64,000 nt of DNA from G965220305 sp965220305 (GTDB lineage: Bacteria > Chloroflexota > Dehalococcoidia > Lucifugimonadales > UBA3495). Below, piece after piece: positions 1 through 9,780 of the stretch; positions within the stretch are counted from its first letter, which is position 1, and every line of letters begins with the position of its first letter. The notes beneath the pieces were generated by a model that was not told the DNA's origin, searched no databases, and saw nothing but the letters and a program-made list of their open reading frames with translations. A program made the translations under genes and the position numbers. The DNA is taken from positions 1,054,001 to 1,118,000 of the forward strand of contig OZ244817.1 of NCBI GenBank assembly GCA_965220305.1, in the 5' to 3' direction.

Positions 1-1
1 G

Positions 2-3000
2 GAGTTCCTGCTGACCGTCACCGGACGGGAGGGCGAGAGCGACTCCGACACGGTGACTGTGACCGTCGCCGCGCCGGTTATCCGGCCCACGGCCTGCGCC
101 GGGCCGGACCTGGCGGGAACGCCGGGGGGCCAGGTAATCCTGGAGGGCCGGTGCAGCACGAATCCCTACGGCGCGTGGTACCAGATGACCCACGCCTGGG
201 CGCAACTGTCCGGGCCAGCCGTAACCGTGTCCGACGCCACCGTGGGCAACCCCAGCTTCACCGTCCCCGCTGATGCGGCGGACGGGACGACGCTGGAGTT
301 CCGGCTGACCGTGACCGACCGGGAAGGGGAGTCGGATTCCGACACGATGACGGTGACGGTTGACGCGTCGCTGCCGGATACCCGGGTGGATTACGACGTT
401 GACGGCGACAACCTGATTGAGGTGGCGAACCTGGCCCAGCTCCACGCCATATTCCATGACTTGAACGGCGACGGTCAGCCCGATCCAACCGATGCCGGCG
501 AGTTCCATACCGCCTACGCCAACCCGCTGCCCGGCCTGGGCTGCGAGGCGACCTGCGCCGGCTACGAGATGGTCGACAATCTGGACTTCGACACCAACGG
601 CAATGGCCGCGCCGATGCCGGGGATGCCTACTGGAATAACGGCAGCGGTTGGCTGCCCATCGGCGGCGGCGGTGTGGGATACTCCGGCGAATTCAACGGC
701 AACGGCCATACCATCTCCAACCTGTACCTGAACCGCAGCGGAGCCGACTACGGTCTGTTCGGCCGTCTCGGCGGCCGGGGCTACATCCACCACGTGGGGC
801 TGCTCAACGTCAGCGTGACCAACACGCAGCGCGCGGCGGTTGCGGGTGGCGGGGATACCGGCGCCCTGGTCGGGGAGGTCATGTCCGGCGACGCGCTGGT
901 GGCAGCCAGCTTCGCCACCGGATCAGTGTCCGGCGGCTGGCAAACCGGGGGACTTGTGGGCGACAACGAAGGCCGGATTGTCGCGTCCTGGACCAACGTC
1001 GCCGTCTCCGGCGGCAACAAGGTGGGCGGCATCGCCGGCGACAACACCGGCACGGTCATCGCCAGCTACGCCATCGGGTCGGTCCATAGCGATTCCACCC
1101 AATACGTGGATGGCGTCGCCGGGTACAGCCACGACGGCGGCAGCGTCCGGGACAGCTACTTCAACACCGGCGCCTACGCGTCGGCCAGCGCCGGCGGCAG
1201 GTCTGCCGCCCAGTTGCGGGCGCCTGTGGACTACGCCGGCATCTACGCCAACTGGAACGTGGACTTGAACCGCGACACCGGCGCCGACGACCCCTGGGAC
1301 TTCGGAAACGGCGGACACTATCCACTGCTGAAGGCGGATAGCGACGGCGACGGCGCTGCCAGCTGGGAGGAGTTCTCCGGACAAACGCGGTCGGTAGTGG
1401 CCCCCACGGCCACGGCGGGCCCGGACCTGACCGGGGCGCCGGGCGAAAGCGTTACTCTACAAGGCAGGGGCAGCACGAACCCCTACGGCAAGTGGTGGCT
1501 CATGGAACACCGGTGGACGCAGTTGTCCGGGCCGACCGTCACCCTCAGCGACGCCACCGTGGCCGACCCGACGTTCACCGTGCCGGCCGACGCAACGAAT
1601 GGCACGACGCTGGAGTTCCAACTGACCGTCACCGATAAGGAGGGCCAGTCCGACTCCGATACCATGATCGTCACGGTGGGCGCGCCGGAAGCCGTCCGGC
1701 CAACGGCCAACGCCGGCCCGGACCTGACGGGCGCGCCGGGCGGGAGCGTGACCCTGCAAGGCAAGGGCAGCGCGAACCCCTACGGCAAGTGGTGGCGCAT
1801 GGCCCACCAGTGGACGCAACTCTCCGGCCCGTCCGTGACGCTGGACGAACCCACCCACGGCGACCCGACGTTCACCATCCCCGCCGACGCGGCGGGCGGG
1901 ACGACGCTGGAGTTCGAGCTGACCGTCACCGATAAGGAGGGCGAGTCCGATTCGGACACCATGACCGTCACGGTGTCCGGCACTGAGCCGGAACCACCGC
2001 CGGGGCCGGAGAACACGCCGCCCACGGCTGCGATAAACGCGGCCCAGGTCGCTACGGCAACAGCCGGTGAGATAGTGGCATTGCAAGGCGCCGGCAACGA
2101 CGCAGAGACGGCGGCGGAGTCCCTGACCTGCGCCTGGAGCCAGGTCGGAGGAACGCCGTCGGTGTCCATCGCCAACGCAGGTGCGGCTGCGGCCAGCTTC
2201 ACCGCCCCGGACGTGACGGAGGAGATGCCGCTGACCTTCCGCCTGACGGTAACCGACGAGGGCGGCCTGTCGGCCAGCGCCGAGACAACCATTGCTATAA
2301 GCCCGGAGCCGGAACCGGAGAACTCGGCGCCCACGGCTGCGATAGACGCGGCCCAGGTCAATACGGCAGTGACCGGGGAAACGGTGCACCTGCAGGGCGT
2401 CGGCAATGACGCTGAGACGGCGGCGGAGTCGCTCACCTTCGCCTGGAGCCAGGCGGCAGGAACGCCCACGGTGTCCATCGCCAACGCAGACACGGCCACG
2501 GCCAGCTTCACCGCCCCGGATGTGACGGAGGAGACGGCGCTGACCTTCCGCCTGACGGTAACCGACGCGGACGGCCTGTCGGCCACCGCCGAGACGACCG
2601 TCACCGTCAGCCTGCCGCCCGAACCGGAGAACACGCCACCCACCTTTGACGAGGGGCCAGCGCGGAACGGAACCTGCCGGAGAACAGCGCAGCGGGGGAG
2701 AATGTGGGCGCACCGGTCACGGCAACGGACCAGGACAGCGACACCCTGACCTACACCCTGACCGGAGAGGACGCGGACTCTTTCGAACTGAACGCCGCCA
2801 CCGGCCAGTTGACCACTGTAGCCGGTGTGAGCTACGACTACGAGAGCAAGGCGTCCTACGCGGTAACGGTGAAAGCGTCCGACGGCAACGGCGGAACCGC
2901 AAGCATCGCCGTAACCGTCAACCTGACGGACGTGGAGGAAGCGTTACCCAACCGGGTGCCGGTCTCCGACGAAGGGGACAGCGCGGAACGCACCCTGGCC

Positions 3001-3999
3001 GAGAACACGGCAGGCGGCGAGAACGTAGGTCTGCCGTTGACCGCCACCGACCCGGACGAGGACACCCTGACCTACTCCCTGAGCGGAGAGGACGCGGACT
3101 CCTTCGACCTGAACGCCGCCACCGGGCAGTTGCTCACCAAAGAGGGCGTGAGCTACGACTACGAGAACAAGTCAACCTATGCGGTGACGGTGGCGGCGGA
3201 GGACGGCGGCCACGCCGTTGCCACCATCGCCGTAACCGTCAACCTGACCGACGTCGAGGAAGTGCCGCCCAACAACGCCCCGGTCTTTGACGAAGGGGAC
3301 AGCGCAACGCGCACCCTGGCCGAGAACACGGCAGGCGGCGAGAACGTAGGTCTGCCGTTGACGGCCACCGACCCTGACGAGGACACGCTGGCCTACTCCC
3401 TGACCGGAGAGGACGCGGACTCTTTCGACCTGAACGCCGCCACCGGGCAACTGACCACCAGGGAGGGAGCAGCCTACGACTACGAGGCCAAGTCAACCTA
3501 CGCGGTGACGGTAACGGCGGAGGACCCGGAGGGAGCCAGCGCCTCCATCGCCGTGACCGTCAGCCTGACCGACGTGGACGAGACGCCGCCGGAACCGGAG
3601 CCCACGCCGCTCACGTCCTGCTTCACCAACCTGGGAAGCCTGAGCGGCGGGTCGGAATTCAGCGGAGCGTGGGACGACGCGGACTGCCGGGCCCACCACC
3701 AGGACAGCCTGGCTCGCTATGTTCACTTCACCCTATCGGAGGAGACCACGGTGGAAATCAGCCTGGAGTCGGGCGGGGCGCTGTTCGTGTCCAAAGATAC
3801 TCCCAAGAACGGCTGGGGGACGCCGCCCAACAGCGACTATGAAACCCGCCGGATGGTCCGGCGGGGGAACGGCAAGCTGGCGCACGACGGCGAACACACC
3901 GGGAGTAACCGCGTCACCCTGACCCTGGCCGCCGGCGACTACACGGCGGAAGCGGCAGGCTCCGGCGGGACCTTCACCCTTGCCATAGGGTCGCAGTAG
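2..3999 (+). CDS. Giant repeat adhesin (PKD/Ig-like, GLUG, cadherin), 5' end outside window, one frameshift
   Basis: Probable secreted or surface adhesin. The frame is open from base 2, so the N-terminus lies to the left. PKD/Ig-like units end in the pattern LEF-LTVTD-EGESDSDTMTVTV (about 90-370, 1400-1680, 1690-1975). A D-rich stretch with calcium-binding-like DxDxDG motifs (390-520) precedes GLUG-type repeats (about 840-1120). Two further PKD/REJ-like units (2020-2620), three cadherin-like repeats ending AVTV-LTDVEE (2650-3580) and a C-terminal PPC-like beta domain (3600-3996) follow. Near 2655 the text GGG-CC-AGC replaces the GGG-GAC-AGC seen in the next repeat: one base is missing. The gene therefore reads as two pieces, 2-2749 and 2704-3999. 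It is either a real frameshift or a sequencing error. Role inferred: adhesion cargo of the conjugative element. Confidence 0.8.
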
Positions 4000-4012
4000 C
4001 GTCAGCAGGCAT

Positions 4013-4050
4013 CGGGAGACTGCCCCGCTCCATTTGAGGGTAGTCTCCCG
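4013..4050 (+). terminator. Hairpin after the adhesin
   Basis: A 9-bp stem CGGGAGACT/AGTCTCCCG lies 14 bp after the adhesin stop. There is no clear T-run, so it may be a weak or Rho-assisted terminator. Confidence 0.4.
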
Positions 4051-4119
4051 GCGAGAGATTGTGGTTCACATCCCAGCCCAGTCGCCAGGTGAGACGCCTC
4101 CTGGGGCAGGACCGGCCAG

Positions 4120-4365
4120 ATGCCTAGACAGCGCATACGTTACAGCAGAATAACCCATGGCTTCCCCGCCGACTTCCCGCAGCGGCTGAAGCGGTTCAAG
4201 GAGGAGTCGGGCCTGCCCTGGGCGGAGATCGCCCGGCGGGTGGGCGCCGACGGCGAGAGCGTGAGGCGGTGGAAGGAGGGATGGGTCCGCCCCAACGCGG
4301 AGCACCTGGCGGCGCTGGACGGCCTGGCCGAAGCCCTGGGCCTGGGCCGCCTGCTCCGAGACTGA
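4120..4365 (+). CDS. Small helix-turn-helix protein
   Basis: An 81-residue DNA-binding protein. After a basic N-terminus it reads LKRFKEESGLPWAEIARRVG, then residues matching ESVRRWKEG, which is a lambda/Cro-type helix-turn-helix pattern. It ends in a leucine-rich helix. It resembles the 20644-20988 protein in layout (FP-RLK-KE-SGL-W--LAR-IG), so the two are probably paralogues placed at either end of this part of the element. It stands alone between the adhesin and a strong terminator. The regulatory target is unknown. Confidence 0.6.
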   Translation: MPRQRIRYSRITHGFPADFPQRLKRFKEESGLPWAEIARRVGADGESVRRWKEGWVRPNAEHLAALDGLAEALGLGRLLRD

Positions 4366-4417
4366 GGGCGCGGGGCTGAACGAAAAAAGGCGGCACACAT
4401 AGGGGTTCAGCGTGAAG

Positions 4418-4452
4418 GAGGTCCCCTTCGCAATGCGAGGGGGACCTCTTTT
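4418..4452 (+). terminator. Rho-independent terminator
   Basis: Perfect 9-bp stem GAGGTCCCC/GGGGACCTC with a 13-nt loop, followed by TTTT. It closes the small HTH gene. Confidence 0.8.
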
Positions 4453-4687
4453 CTTGCCACTCCCACCCCACAACGTTGGTGGGACATCCCGCCCGCCAAC
4501 GAACCTGTACCTTCCCCGACCGGACCCGGTTCCCATCGAAGCAGCCCCACGGCCCCACGGCATTGGCTTGACAGGCGGGCATTGCGCAATGACCGGGACT
4601 GCACCATCATAAAGGTGTAGAAACAGACTCTGCGCCCGCCGGGTAACCTGCCCGGAGGCGTGAACCAGGACAAACGGGAGGAAGGAA

Positions 4688-6118
4688 ATGGCCGGTGACG
4701 ATGAGGGCATGGAACAGGGAAACCCGCCGGAGGAACCGGGCGAGTTTCGCCGGATGCTGGACGCTTTGGGCCGCGACGGACTGCTGCGGATGGTCGAGGC
4801 CCTGACGGAGAAGATCGAGGCGGACCCCGCCGACGCCGAATCCCTGTCCCTGCGGGGGCTGCTGAACGGGCAACTTGGGGAGCACCGCCGTTCGGCGGAG
4901 GACTACGGCCGGGTCATCGCCCTGGACCCGGAGGACGTGGAGCCCCGCCTGGGCCGGGCCCACGCCTACTTCGAGCTTAAGGACTACCGCCGGGCGCTGG
5001 CGGACTACGACGATGCCGTCCGTCTGGCGCCCGGTGACGCGGCGGCGCATTGCAGCCGGGGGTCGTGCAAGGCTCACCTGGGCGACCTGGCCGGGGCGAT
5101 GGGCGACTTCGACCTGGCCGTCCTGCTGGACCCGGACGACGCCGAGGCCCACTACAACCGGGGGCTGACCCACGGCGAGATGGGAGAACATGGCGAGGCG
5201 GTGGAGGACATGAGCCGTGCCATCGAGCTGGAGCCGGAGTTGCCCGAGGCGTATTACTTCATGGGGATGGCCCACCGCGACCTGGGGGAGCCGGAGCAGG
5301 CCATCCGGGATTTCGACGCCGCCCTGGAGTTGGAGGAGAACTACGGCCTGGCCCGGTACGCCCGGGGCATCACCAGGCTCAACCTGGGGCGGTTCCATGA
5401 CGCGTTGGGGGACTTTGACGCCGTGGTCGGGCTGGACCCGGACAACGCCGCCGCCCTGCGGGGCCGGGGCGTAGCCCTGGGCAGCCTGGGTCGCTACGAG
5501 GAGGCGCTGGCGGACCTGGACCGGTCCCTGTCCCTGGACCCGCACAACGCTGAGACCCTGGGCGCCCGGGGGCTGGCTCACGCTGACCTGGAGCAATACG
5601 AGCAGGCGATAGCGGACTACACCCGGGTCCTCGACCTCGACCCCGCCGATACCCGCGTCCGCTACAGCCGAGGTACCGCCCGGATGCGCCTGGGCCGGCA
5701 CGGGGAGGCCGTTGAGGACTTCGACGCCATCATCGAGATGAAACCGGACGATGTGGGGGCGCACACGGGCCGGGGCTACGCCCACACGCTGCTGGGGCAG
5801 CACGAAAAGGCGGTTGATGACTACGACCGGCTGGTGGAGCTGACCCCCGGCGACGGGTTTGCCTACCACGCCCGGGGTTGCGCCCGTTTCGAGCTTGACC
5901 AACTGGACGGGGCGCTGGAGGACTTCGGGCGGGCCATATACTTGGACCCGGGTGACGTGGAGTCGCTGCGCCACCGCGCGGCCTTGTACCGCGAGTTGGG
6001 CCAGCCGGAGAAGGCGGTGAAGGACTATGACGAGGTTCTCCGACTGGAATCGGGCGACCCGTCCGCCAGGGAGGAGAGGCGGCTCGCCGTCGAGGAGGCG
6101 GAGCAGGCAAGAAGCTGA
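4688..6118 (+). CDS. Tetratricopeptide-repeat protein (about 12 TPRs)
   Basis: A 476-residue protein built almost entirely of 34-residue TPR units with the pattern A-x-x-x-RG-A---LG-Y--A--DY---L-LDP. About twelve repeats run from residue 50 to the end. It has no signal peptide and no transmembrane segment, so it is probably a cytosolic scaffold. The ATG is preceded by a GGGAGGAAGGA ribosome site. It is a single-gene unit between two terminators in the accessory part of the element. TPR arrays mediate protein-protein contact; the partner cannot be inferred. Proteins of this kind are common in Chloroflexota and cyanobacteria. Confidence 0.85.
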   Translation: MAGDDEGMEQGNPPEEPGEFRRMLDALGRDGLLRMVEALTEKIEADPADAESLSLRGLLNGQLGEHRRSAEDYGRVIALDPEDVEPRLGRAHAYFELKDYRRALADYDDAVRLAPGDAAAHCSRGSCKAHLGDLAGAMGDFDLAVLLDPDDAEAHYNRGLTHGEMGEHGEAVEDMSRAIELEPELPEAYYFMGMAHRDLGEPEQAIRDFDAALELEENYGLARYARGITRLNLGRFHDALGDFDAVVGLDPDNAAALRGRGVALGSLGRYEEALADLDRSLSLDPHNAETLGARGLAHADLEQYEQAIADYTRVLDLDPADTRVRYSRGTARMRLGRHGEAVEDFDAIIEMKPDDVGAHTGRGYAHTLLGQHEKAVDDYDRLVELTPGDGFAYHARGCARFELDQLDGALEDFGRAIYLDPGDVESLRHRAALYRELGQPEKAVKDYDEVLRLESGDPSAREERRLAVEEAEQARS

Positions 6119-6139
6119 ACCGGCAGGAACCGGAAGCCA

Positions 6140-6174
6140 GGGGAGGCCGTGGCCGTTGCAGCCACGGCCTCCCC
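6140..6174. terminator. Bidirectional terminator between convergent genes
   Basis: Perfect 13-bp stem GGGGAGGCCGTGG/CCACGGCCTCCCC with a 9-nt loop. It sits between the TPR gene (rightward) and the HTH gene (leftward) and can serve both. Confidence 0.75.
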
Positions 6175-6200
6175 ATTTGTCTGACATTCAGCTTACCAGG

Positions 6201-7172
6201 CTAAACGTCACCCGGCTCCGGCTGCTTCAGCAGTGCGGAACAGCCCCGCTCGTCCACGATGTGATTTACCGAGAGCCGGCCCCGGCTGTCGTAGCCGGTG
6301 GTGTAGGCGTACTCGACCTCGGCGCCCCAAGGAACGCGGCCGCCGGTGCGGACGGTGCCGCCCCCGGGCGTGCTGCCGCTGTGCGGCCCGCCGGCGCCCT
6401 GGACCACCACGCCGTTGCGGGAACCCTTCTTCCAGGCCATCACCTTCAGTTCCACCGGAGCCACCAGCTCCGCCGCCGTGGGAGCGAACAGCACGTCGTG
6501 CAGCCGCTTCAGAACACTCCCCGACGGACTGCGCTGGCCGTTCATGATCTGGGAGAGATGGCCGTTGCTGATGCCCGCCAGCCGGGCCACCCGGTTCTGC
6601 GAATACCCGTGGGCATCCATCCGGTCCCAGAGGGCGCGCGGGTCAACGTTCCGGTGCTGGGCGGCCTCGACCTTCACGGGAGCATCCACCTTCGCCTGGA
6701 TCCCCGGGCTCAAGTTTCGCTGGCCCCGGGACGCCTGGCTCATGTAGCCGACACTCACCCCCACCTGTTCCGCCAGTTCCCCCATGCTCAGGCCCTTCTC
6801 CCGGGCCCGCTCCCGGATGTAGCTGCTCTGCCCCTTCCCTCTCACCAGGCCACCCTGGCGGTAGACCACGCCCTGGCCCGGCACCTCGCCCAGGACCGCC
6901 ATGACCCTCTCCCGCAGCATGGGAGACCAGGGCCTGCTGCCGCTACTGACCTGGGACACGTAGCCGTAGCTGACGCCCATCTTCTCCGCCAGTTGCTTCA
7001 GGGTGAGGCCCTTGCGCCGGGCGGCGGCCCGCAGTTCGCTCTCGGGCTTGCCCTTGGGCTGTCCGTTGTCCGCCGCGCCGTCCTGCATCTGCCGGACCTG
7101 CTGCGCATCAATGACGGGGTTGTCCTTGCCGTTGACCGTTGCCGTGGTGTCGATGGTGGTGATCGCCTTCAT
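6201..7172 (-). CDS. Regulator with three XRE-type helix-turn-helix domains
   Basis: A 323-residue DNA-binding protein with three separated Cro/XRE-like HTH units: KGLTLKQLAEKMGVSYGYVS (about residues 54-75), GLSMGELAEQVGVSVGYMSQ (about 123-145) and GYSQNRVARLAGISNGHLSQ (about 190-212). Each is followed by the typical G-R-SP segment. The C-terminal 100 residues are a beta-rich, glycine-containing domain of unknown role. The start ATG has a GGAGG site 5 bp upstream on this strand. It ends at the bidirectional terminator. Three HTH units in one chain suggest binding to repeated operators; the nearby 40-bp repeat array (8164-8347) is a natural candidate, but that link is inference. Confidence 0.75.
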   Translation of the reverse strand: MKAITTIDTTATVNGKDNPVIDAQQVRQMQDGAADNGQPKGKPESELRAAARRKGLTLKQLAEKMGVSYGYVSQVSSGSRPWSPMLRERVMAVLGEVPGQGVVYRQGGLVRGKGQSSYIRERAREKGLSMGELAEQVGVSVGYMSQASRGQRNLSPGIQAKVDAPVKVEAAQHRNVDPRALWDRMDAHGYSQNRVARLAGISNGHLSQIMNGQRSPSGSVLKRLHDVLFAPTAAELVAPVELKVMAWKKGSRNGVVVQGAGGPHSGSTPGGGTVRTGGRVPWGAEVEYAYTTGYDSRGRLSVNHIVDERGCSALLKQPEPGDV

Positions 7173-7198
7173 GTCGTTTTCCTCCGAAACGCAGAAAG

Positions 7199-7230
7199 CG
7201 GGGGCCGGTCCCTTTCGAGACCGGCCCCCG
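7199..7230 (-). terminator. Symmetric 12-bp hairpin
   Basis: Perfect stem CGGGGGCCGGTC/GACCGGCCCCCG with an 8-nt loop, flanked by AAAG and CTTT. It lies just upstream of the HTH gene and downstream of the doubtful leftward frame ending at 7271. Confidence 0.6.
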
Positions 7231-7270
7231 CTTTGCTGTGAGCTGTGTATTTCAGTTAGTCAGTTGCGGC

Positions 7271-7705
7271 TCAACCGGCCGCCTCTTGGTTCCTGCCGCC
7301 TCGCTCAAGAAAGAGACGTGCCTGGGGTTGCCGCTGGTTCACCCCTTCCACCAAGATTCCGGTGGCGGAGGGAGAGCCCGGATCAATGTTCGTGATGTTC
7401 ACCTCCTGGTTGTGATGGTCGTTGATTTCCTGCCCGTTGCTGCCGTGGCCGTGGTTGCTGCCGGTGGCGGCCTCTGGTTCGGTGAGCCCGTCGCCCACGC
7501 CGCCCATGTCGCAACGCAGGGCCAGGTTGAGCGGCGCAATTCGGCGTTCCGGCGCGAGACGCAATTCGCCCAGGGCCGGGTTGAGCCACGGGAAACGCAG
7601 GATGGGGTTGGCGAAAGACGCAGTTCGGCCAGGGTGTCGTTCAGCCGCAGGGCGAACCCAGGGAACTGCCGTGAGGAAAGTTGGAAGTGGGACGCGGTCC
7701 GGCAA
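7271..7705 (-). CDS. Doubtful leftward frame, possibly a decayed repeat protein
   Basis: A 144-residue open frame with no recognised domain. Its C-terminal half is Asn/His/Gly rich (NHGHGSNGQEINDHHNQEVN) and looks protein-like. Upstream, the motif LN-L-ELRL occurs twice in different frames, as if a repeat gene had decayed by frameshifts. A hairpin at 7199-7230 lies correctly placed downstream. No good ribosome site was found. The rightward frames over the same bases look no better. The stretch 7240-8160 may simply be non-coding. Confidence 0.25.
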   Translation of the reverse strand: MPDRVPLPTFLTAVPWVRPAAERHPGRTASFANPILRFPWLNPALGELRLAPERRIAPLNLALRCDMGGVGDGLTEPEAATGSNHGHGSNGQEINDHHNQEVNITNIDPGSPSATGILVEGVNQRQPQARLFLERGGRNQEAAG

Positions 7706-8163
7706 CCGGCTACGTGGTCACTGACCAGCCGGACGGAAACCGCGTTGCAACGTCAAGCGTCCGGCCTGCCGTCGTTTGCGACGTATGGCCGGAGCGTGTT
7801 GAAGCCACGGCGCCGCTGCCCTTGTCGGGCAGCCATGCCGCACTCGTGGGGAAGCGACCGGAGCTTGTCGTCGTCTCCAGCCGCATGGTGAAGCTTGCGA
7901 AGCAGTTTCAACCGCTCCGCCAGGTGGACCCGATGAGTGAGGGAATCCGGGATGCCGTCCTGTTTCTGTCTGCCACCTCCGTTGAAATTATGATGCGCCG
8001 TTGGGTTGGCATTCCGCGCCTGGGACAGGGATGCCTGGTGGAACGCACCGTGCGCTCCGGTTGGGTTGTGGTTCCGGCTGGGGCGCCGCGAGCAGAACCC
8101 GCGAACGCCTCAGCCTGGGTGAGAACGAAGCGCCGCTAAACGCTCCGTCCCCGCCGTCCGGTG

Positions 8164-8347
8164 AAGGAGCGATCAACTCCCGGCACCGGACGGGTGCCCA
8201 GCAGCCGGAGGGATCAACTCCGGGCCGCTGGACGGTGTCCGGCGGAAGAAGGACTTAAACACTCCAGCCGCCGGACTGGCCGGGAACGAGGGACTTAAAC
8301 ACCCCGTTCACCGGCCCGCGCTGCCTGCGAGGGACTTGAACACCCCG
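8164..8347. repeat. Five iteron-like repeats, 40-41 bp period
   Basis: Five related units are centred on GGATCAACTCC (first two) or GGACTTAAACACCCC (last three). Cores start at 8170, 8211, 8251, 8291 and 8332, giving spacings of 41, 40, 40 and 41 bp. Each unit is followed by a GCCGG-type segment. This regular, roughly four-helical-turn phasing fits iterons of a replication origin or a repeated operator. No coding frame covers the array convincingly. Confidence 0.65.
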
Positions 8348-8545
8348 CGCCGGCAGCATTCCCTCGTGAGCCGCCACCTTTCGGTGAGGACCCGGGCTGA
8401 GGGAAACGCCCCCAGATTTCTAGGGCAGGAAACCTGGAAAAGCCTGAACACGGAGATATTGTCGCCCGTCCCGGCGGCCCTGGGTAGGTCCTGCGCGCCC
8501 CACCGGCAGATTGTTAACAACATGGAACCGGCCCTTTCGCAGAGC

Positions 8546-9385
8546 CTACCTGCGCCAGCGCCCCAGGGTCAGCGCCCACAGCAGCCACCGCAACCGTTCC
8601 TGCTGCCTCCGGGCGCGGCGGGCGTCCTCCAGGGCCTTCCGGCGCCAGTTGGTCTGGGCGCCCCGGTCCAGGCCCCGGAGGGGATAGGTCTGGGGGGGTA
8701 GGGTCAGGCCGTGGTCTTCCAGCAACGCCAGCTCGACGGACATGAGCCGCTCCTCGTCGCGCAGCCACTCCAGCCCCTTGCCTTTGTTGGGGTGGGTGTC
8801 TCTAAGTTCCCGCCACTCCCGGATCAAGGGCCAGGCGTCGCCGAAGACCGATTCGTCGTCTTCCGCCCGTTCCAGGGTGGCCAGGTCGGGGAAGTCCCGG
8901 CGCAGCCGGGTATTCCGCTGCGGAGACGCCCTGACCGAACCGGACTCCCCCTCTCCCTCGCCAGCGCCCCCGCCGCTTCCCGCGATCCTGTCCAGCCGGG
9001 ATTCAACGCGGTGCAAATCGCCGGCGTAATCGTTCCCGAGGGCATTCACCTCCCCCTGGACGGCGGACAGGCCCTGGCCCACTTCATCCACCTGCCCCTC
9101 CACTTTCTCCAGCCGCCCGGCCAGTTCGTCGTTGCGCTGCCGCTGTTCCCGGGCCGGCGACCCGGCGCCGTCCAGCAGGGCCTGGTTGAGGACCACCCAC
9201 ATCCGCCGGGACAGCTTGCCGCTCTTCAGGCTACCCGTCAGCGTGCGGTGGTCCACGCCCAGGTCCGCCGCCGCCCGGCGCGGCCCCTTGTCCCGAACCT
9301 GCTCGTCCAGCAGGGCCATAAGTCTCAAATGGTGCAGGTCCTCGATGCTCTCGCTCCGGTTGATGCCCGGCTGCTGCTGGGTCAT
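8546..9385 (-). CDS. HTH/coiled-coil DNA-binding protein
   Basis: A 279-residue protein starting MTQQQPGINRS. This start was chosen because GAGGAGG lies 8 bp before the ATG. Residues about 25-65 (AAADLGVDHRTLTGSLKSGKL) resemble a helix-turn-helix. Residues about 80-140 are heptad-rich with a run of E/Q/L (EKVEGQVDEVGQGL). A Gly/Glu linker and a basic C-terminus with Trp/Leu (RWLLWALTLGRWRR) follow. It may bind DNA as an oligomer and could be a partition- or copy-control protein. It reads toward the iteron array, with the two 30-bp direct repeats just upstream of its start as likely operators. The family is not recognised. Confidence 0.6.
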   Translation of the reverse strand: MTQQQPGINRSESIEDLHHLRLMALLDEQVRDKGPRRAAADLGVDHRTLTGSLKSGKLSRRMWVVLNQALLDGAGSPAREQRQRNDELAGRLEKVEGQVDEVGQGLSAVQGEVNALGNDYAGDLHRVESRLDRIAGSGGGAGEGEGESGSVRASPQRNTRLRRDFPDLATLERAEDDESVFGDAWPLIREWRELRDTHPNKGKGLEWLRDEERLMSVELALLEDHGLTLPPQTYPLRGLDRGAQTNWRRKALEDARRARRQQERLRWLLWALTLGRWRR

Positions 9386-9402
9386 GATTTCGCCTCCTCG
9401 CA

Positions 9403-9489
9403 CAAAATGTTCGTTTCAGATAGGGCCTTTGCACGATTGGCCCGCTGGCCCACGTTGCAAAATGCACGTTTCAGGTAGGGCTCTTGCAT
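9403..9489. promoter_or_regulatory. Two direct repeats, possible operator
   Basis: CAAAATG--CGTTTCAG-TAGGGC-TTGCA occurs at 9403-9433 and 9458-9489, a 55-bp spacing with few mismatches. The first copy lies within 20 bp of the leftward HTH/coiled-coil gene start, so autoregulation is plausible. Confidence 0.5.
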
Positions 9490-9662
9490 TGGGACGTTGG
9501 AACGGGGCCTTACGAAAAGTGTTAACCGGAAAACCCCGGTAGGGGGTCGATTTCCCCCGATTTCAGGTTCAAAACGACCCTACTCGCATTTCTGCAACCG
9601 GCGTCATTTCCCTGTACACCCCAATGACATCACAGGAGGGGCCGCCGGCGTAAGGCCCTGCG

Positions 9663-9686
9663 CGCCCCCGCATTCGTGCGGGGGCG
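9663..9686 (+). other. 10-bp hairpin with TTCG loop upstream of transfer operon
   Basis: Perfect stem CGCCCCCGCA/TGCGGGGGCG closed by a TTCG tetraloop, with no T-run after it. It lies about 95 bp upstream of the first transfer gene and may act in the leader RNA. Confidence 0.5.
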
Positions 9687-9780
9687 TCCGGGAGGTTATG
9701 CGGAGGGTCCGGATTGTTCACACTCTCTGGCGGCGTTGGCGAACAGGCCAACCACCGAGACCACCGGAGAGGTGAACGAC

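Noticed and set aside
4568..4610. TTGACA upstream of the TPR gene as a promoter
   Set aside because: No acceptable -10 hexamer at 16-18 bp; the nearest candidate is about 31 bp away.
7238..8139. Two overlapping rightward frames (217 and 152 residues)
   Set aside because: Low-complexity, no ribosome site or domain; they run through a hairpin-flanked, repeat-rich region.
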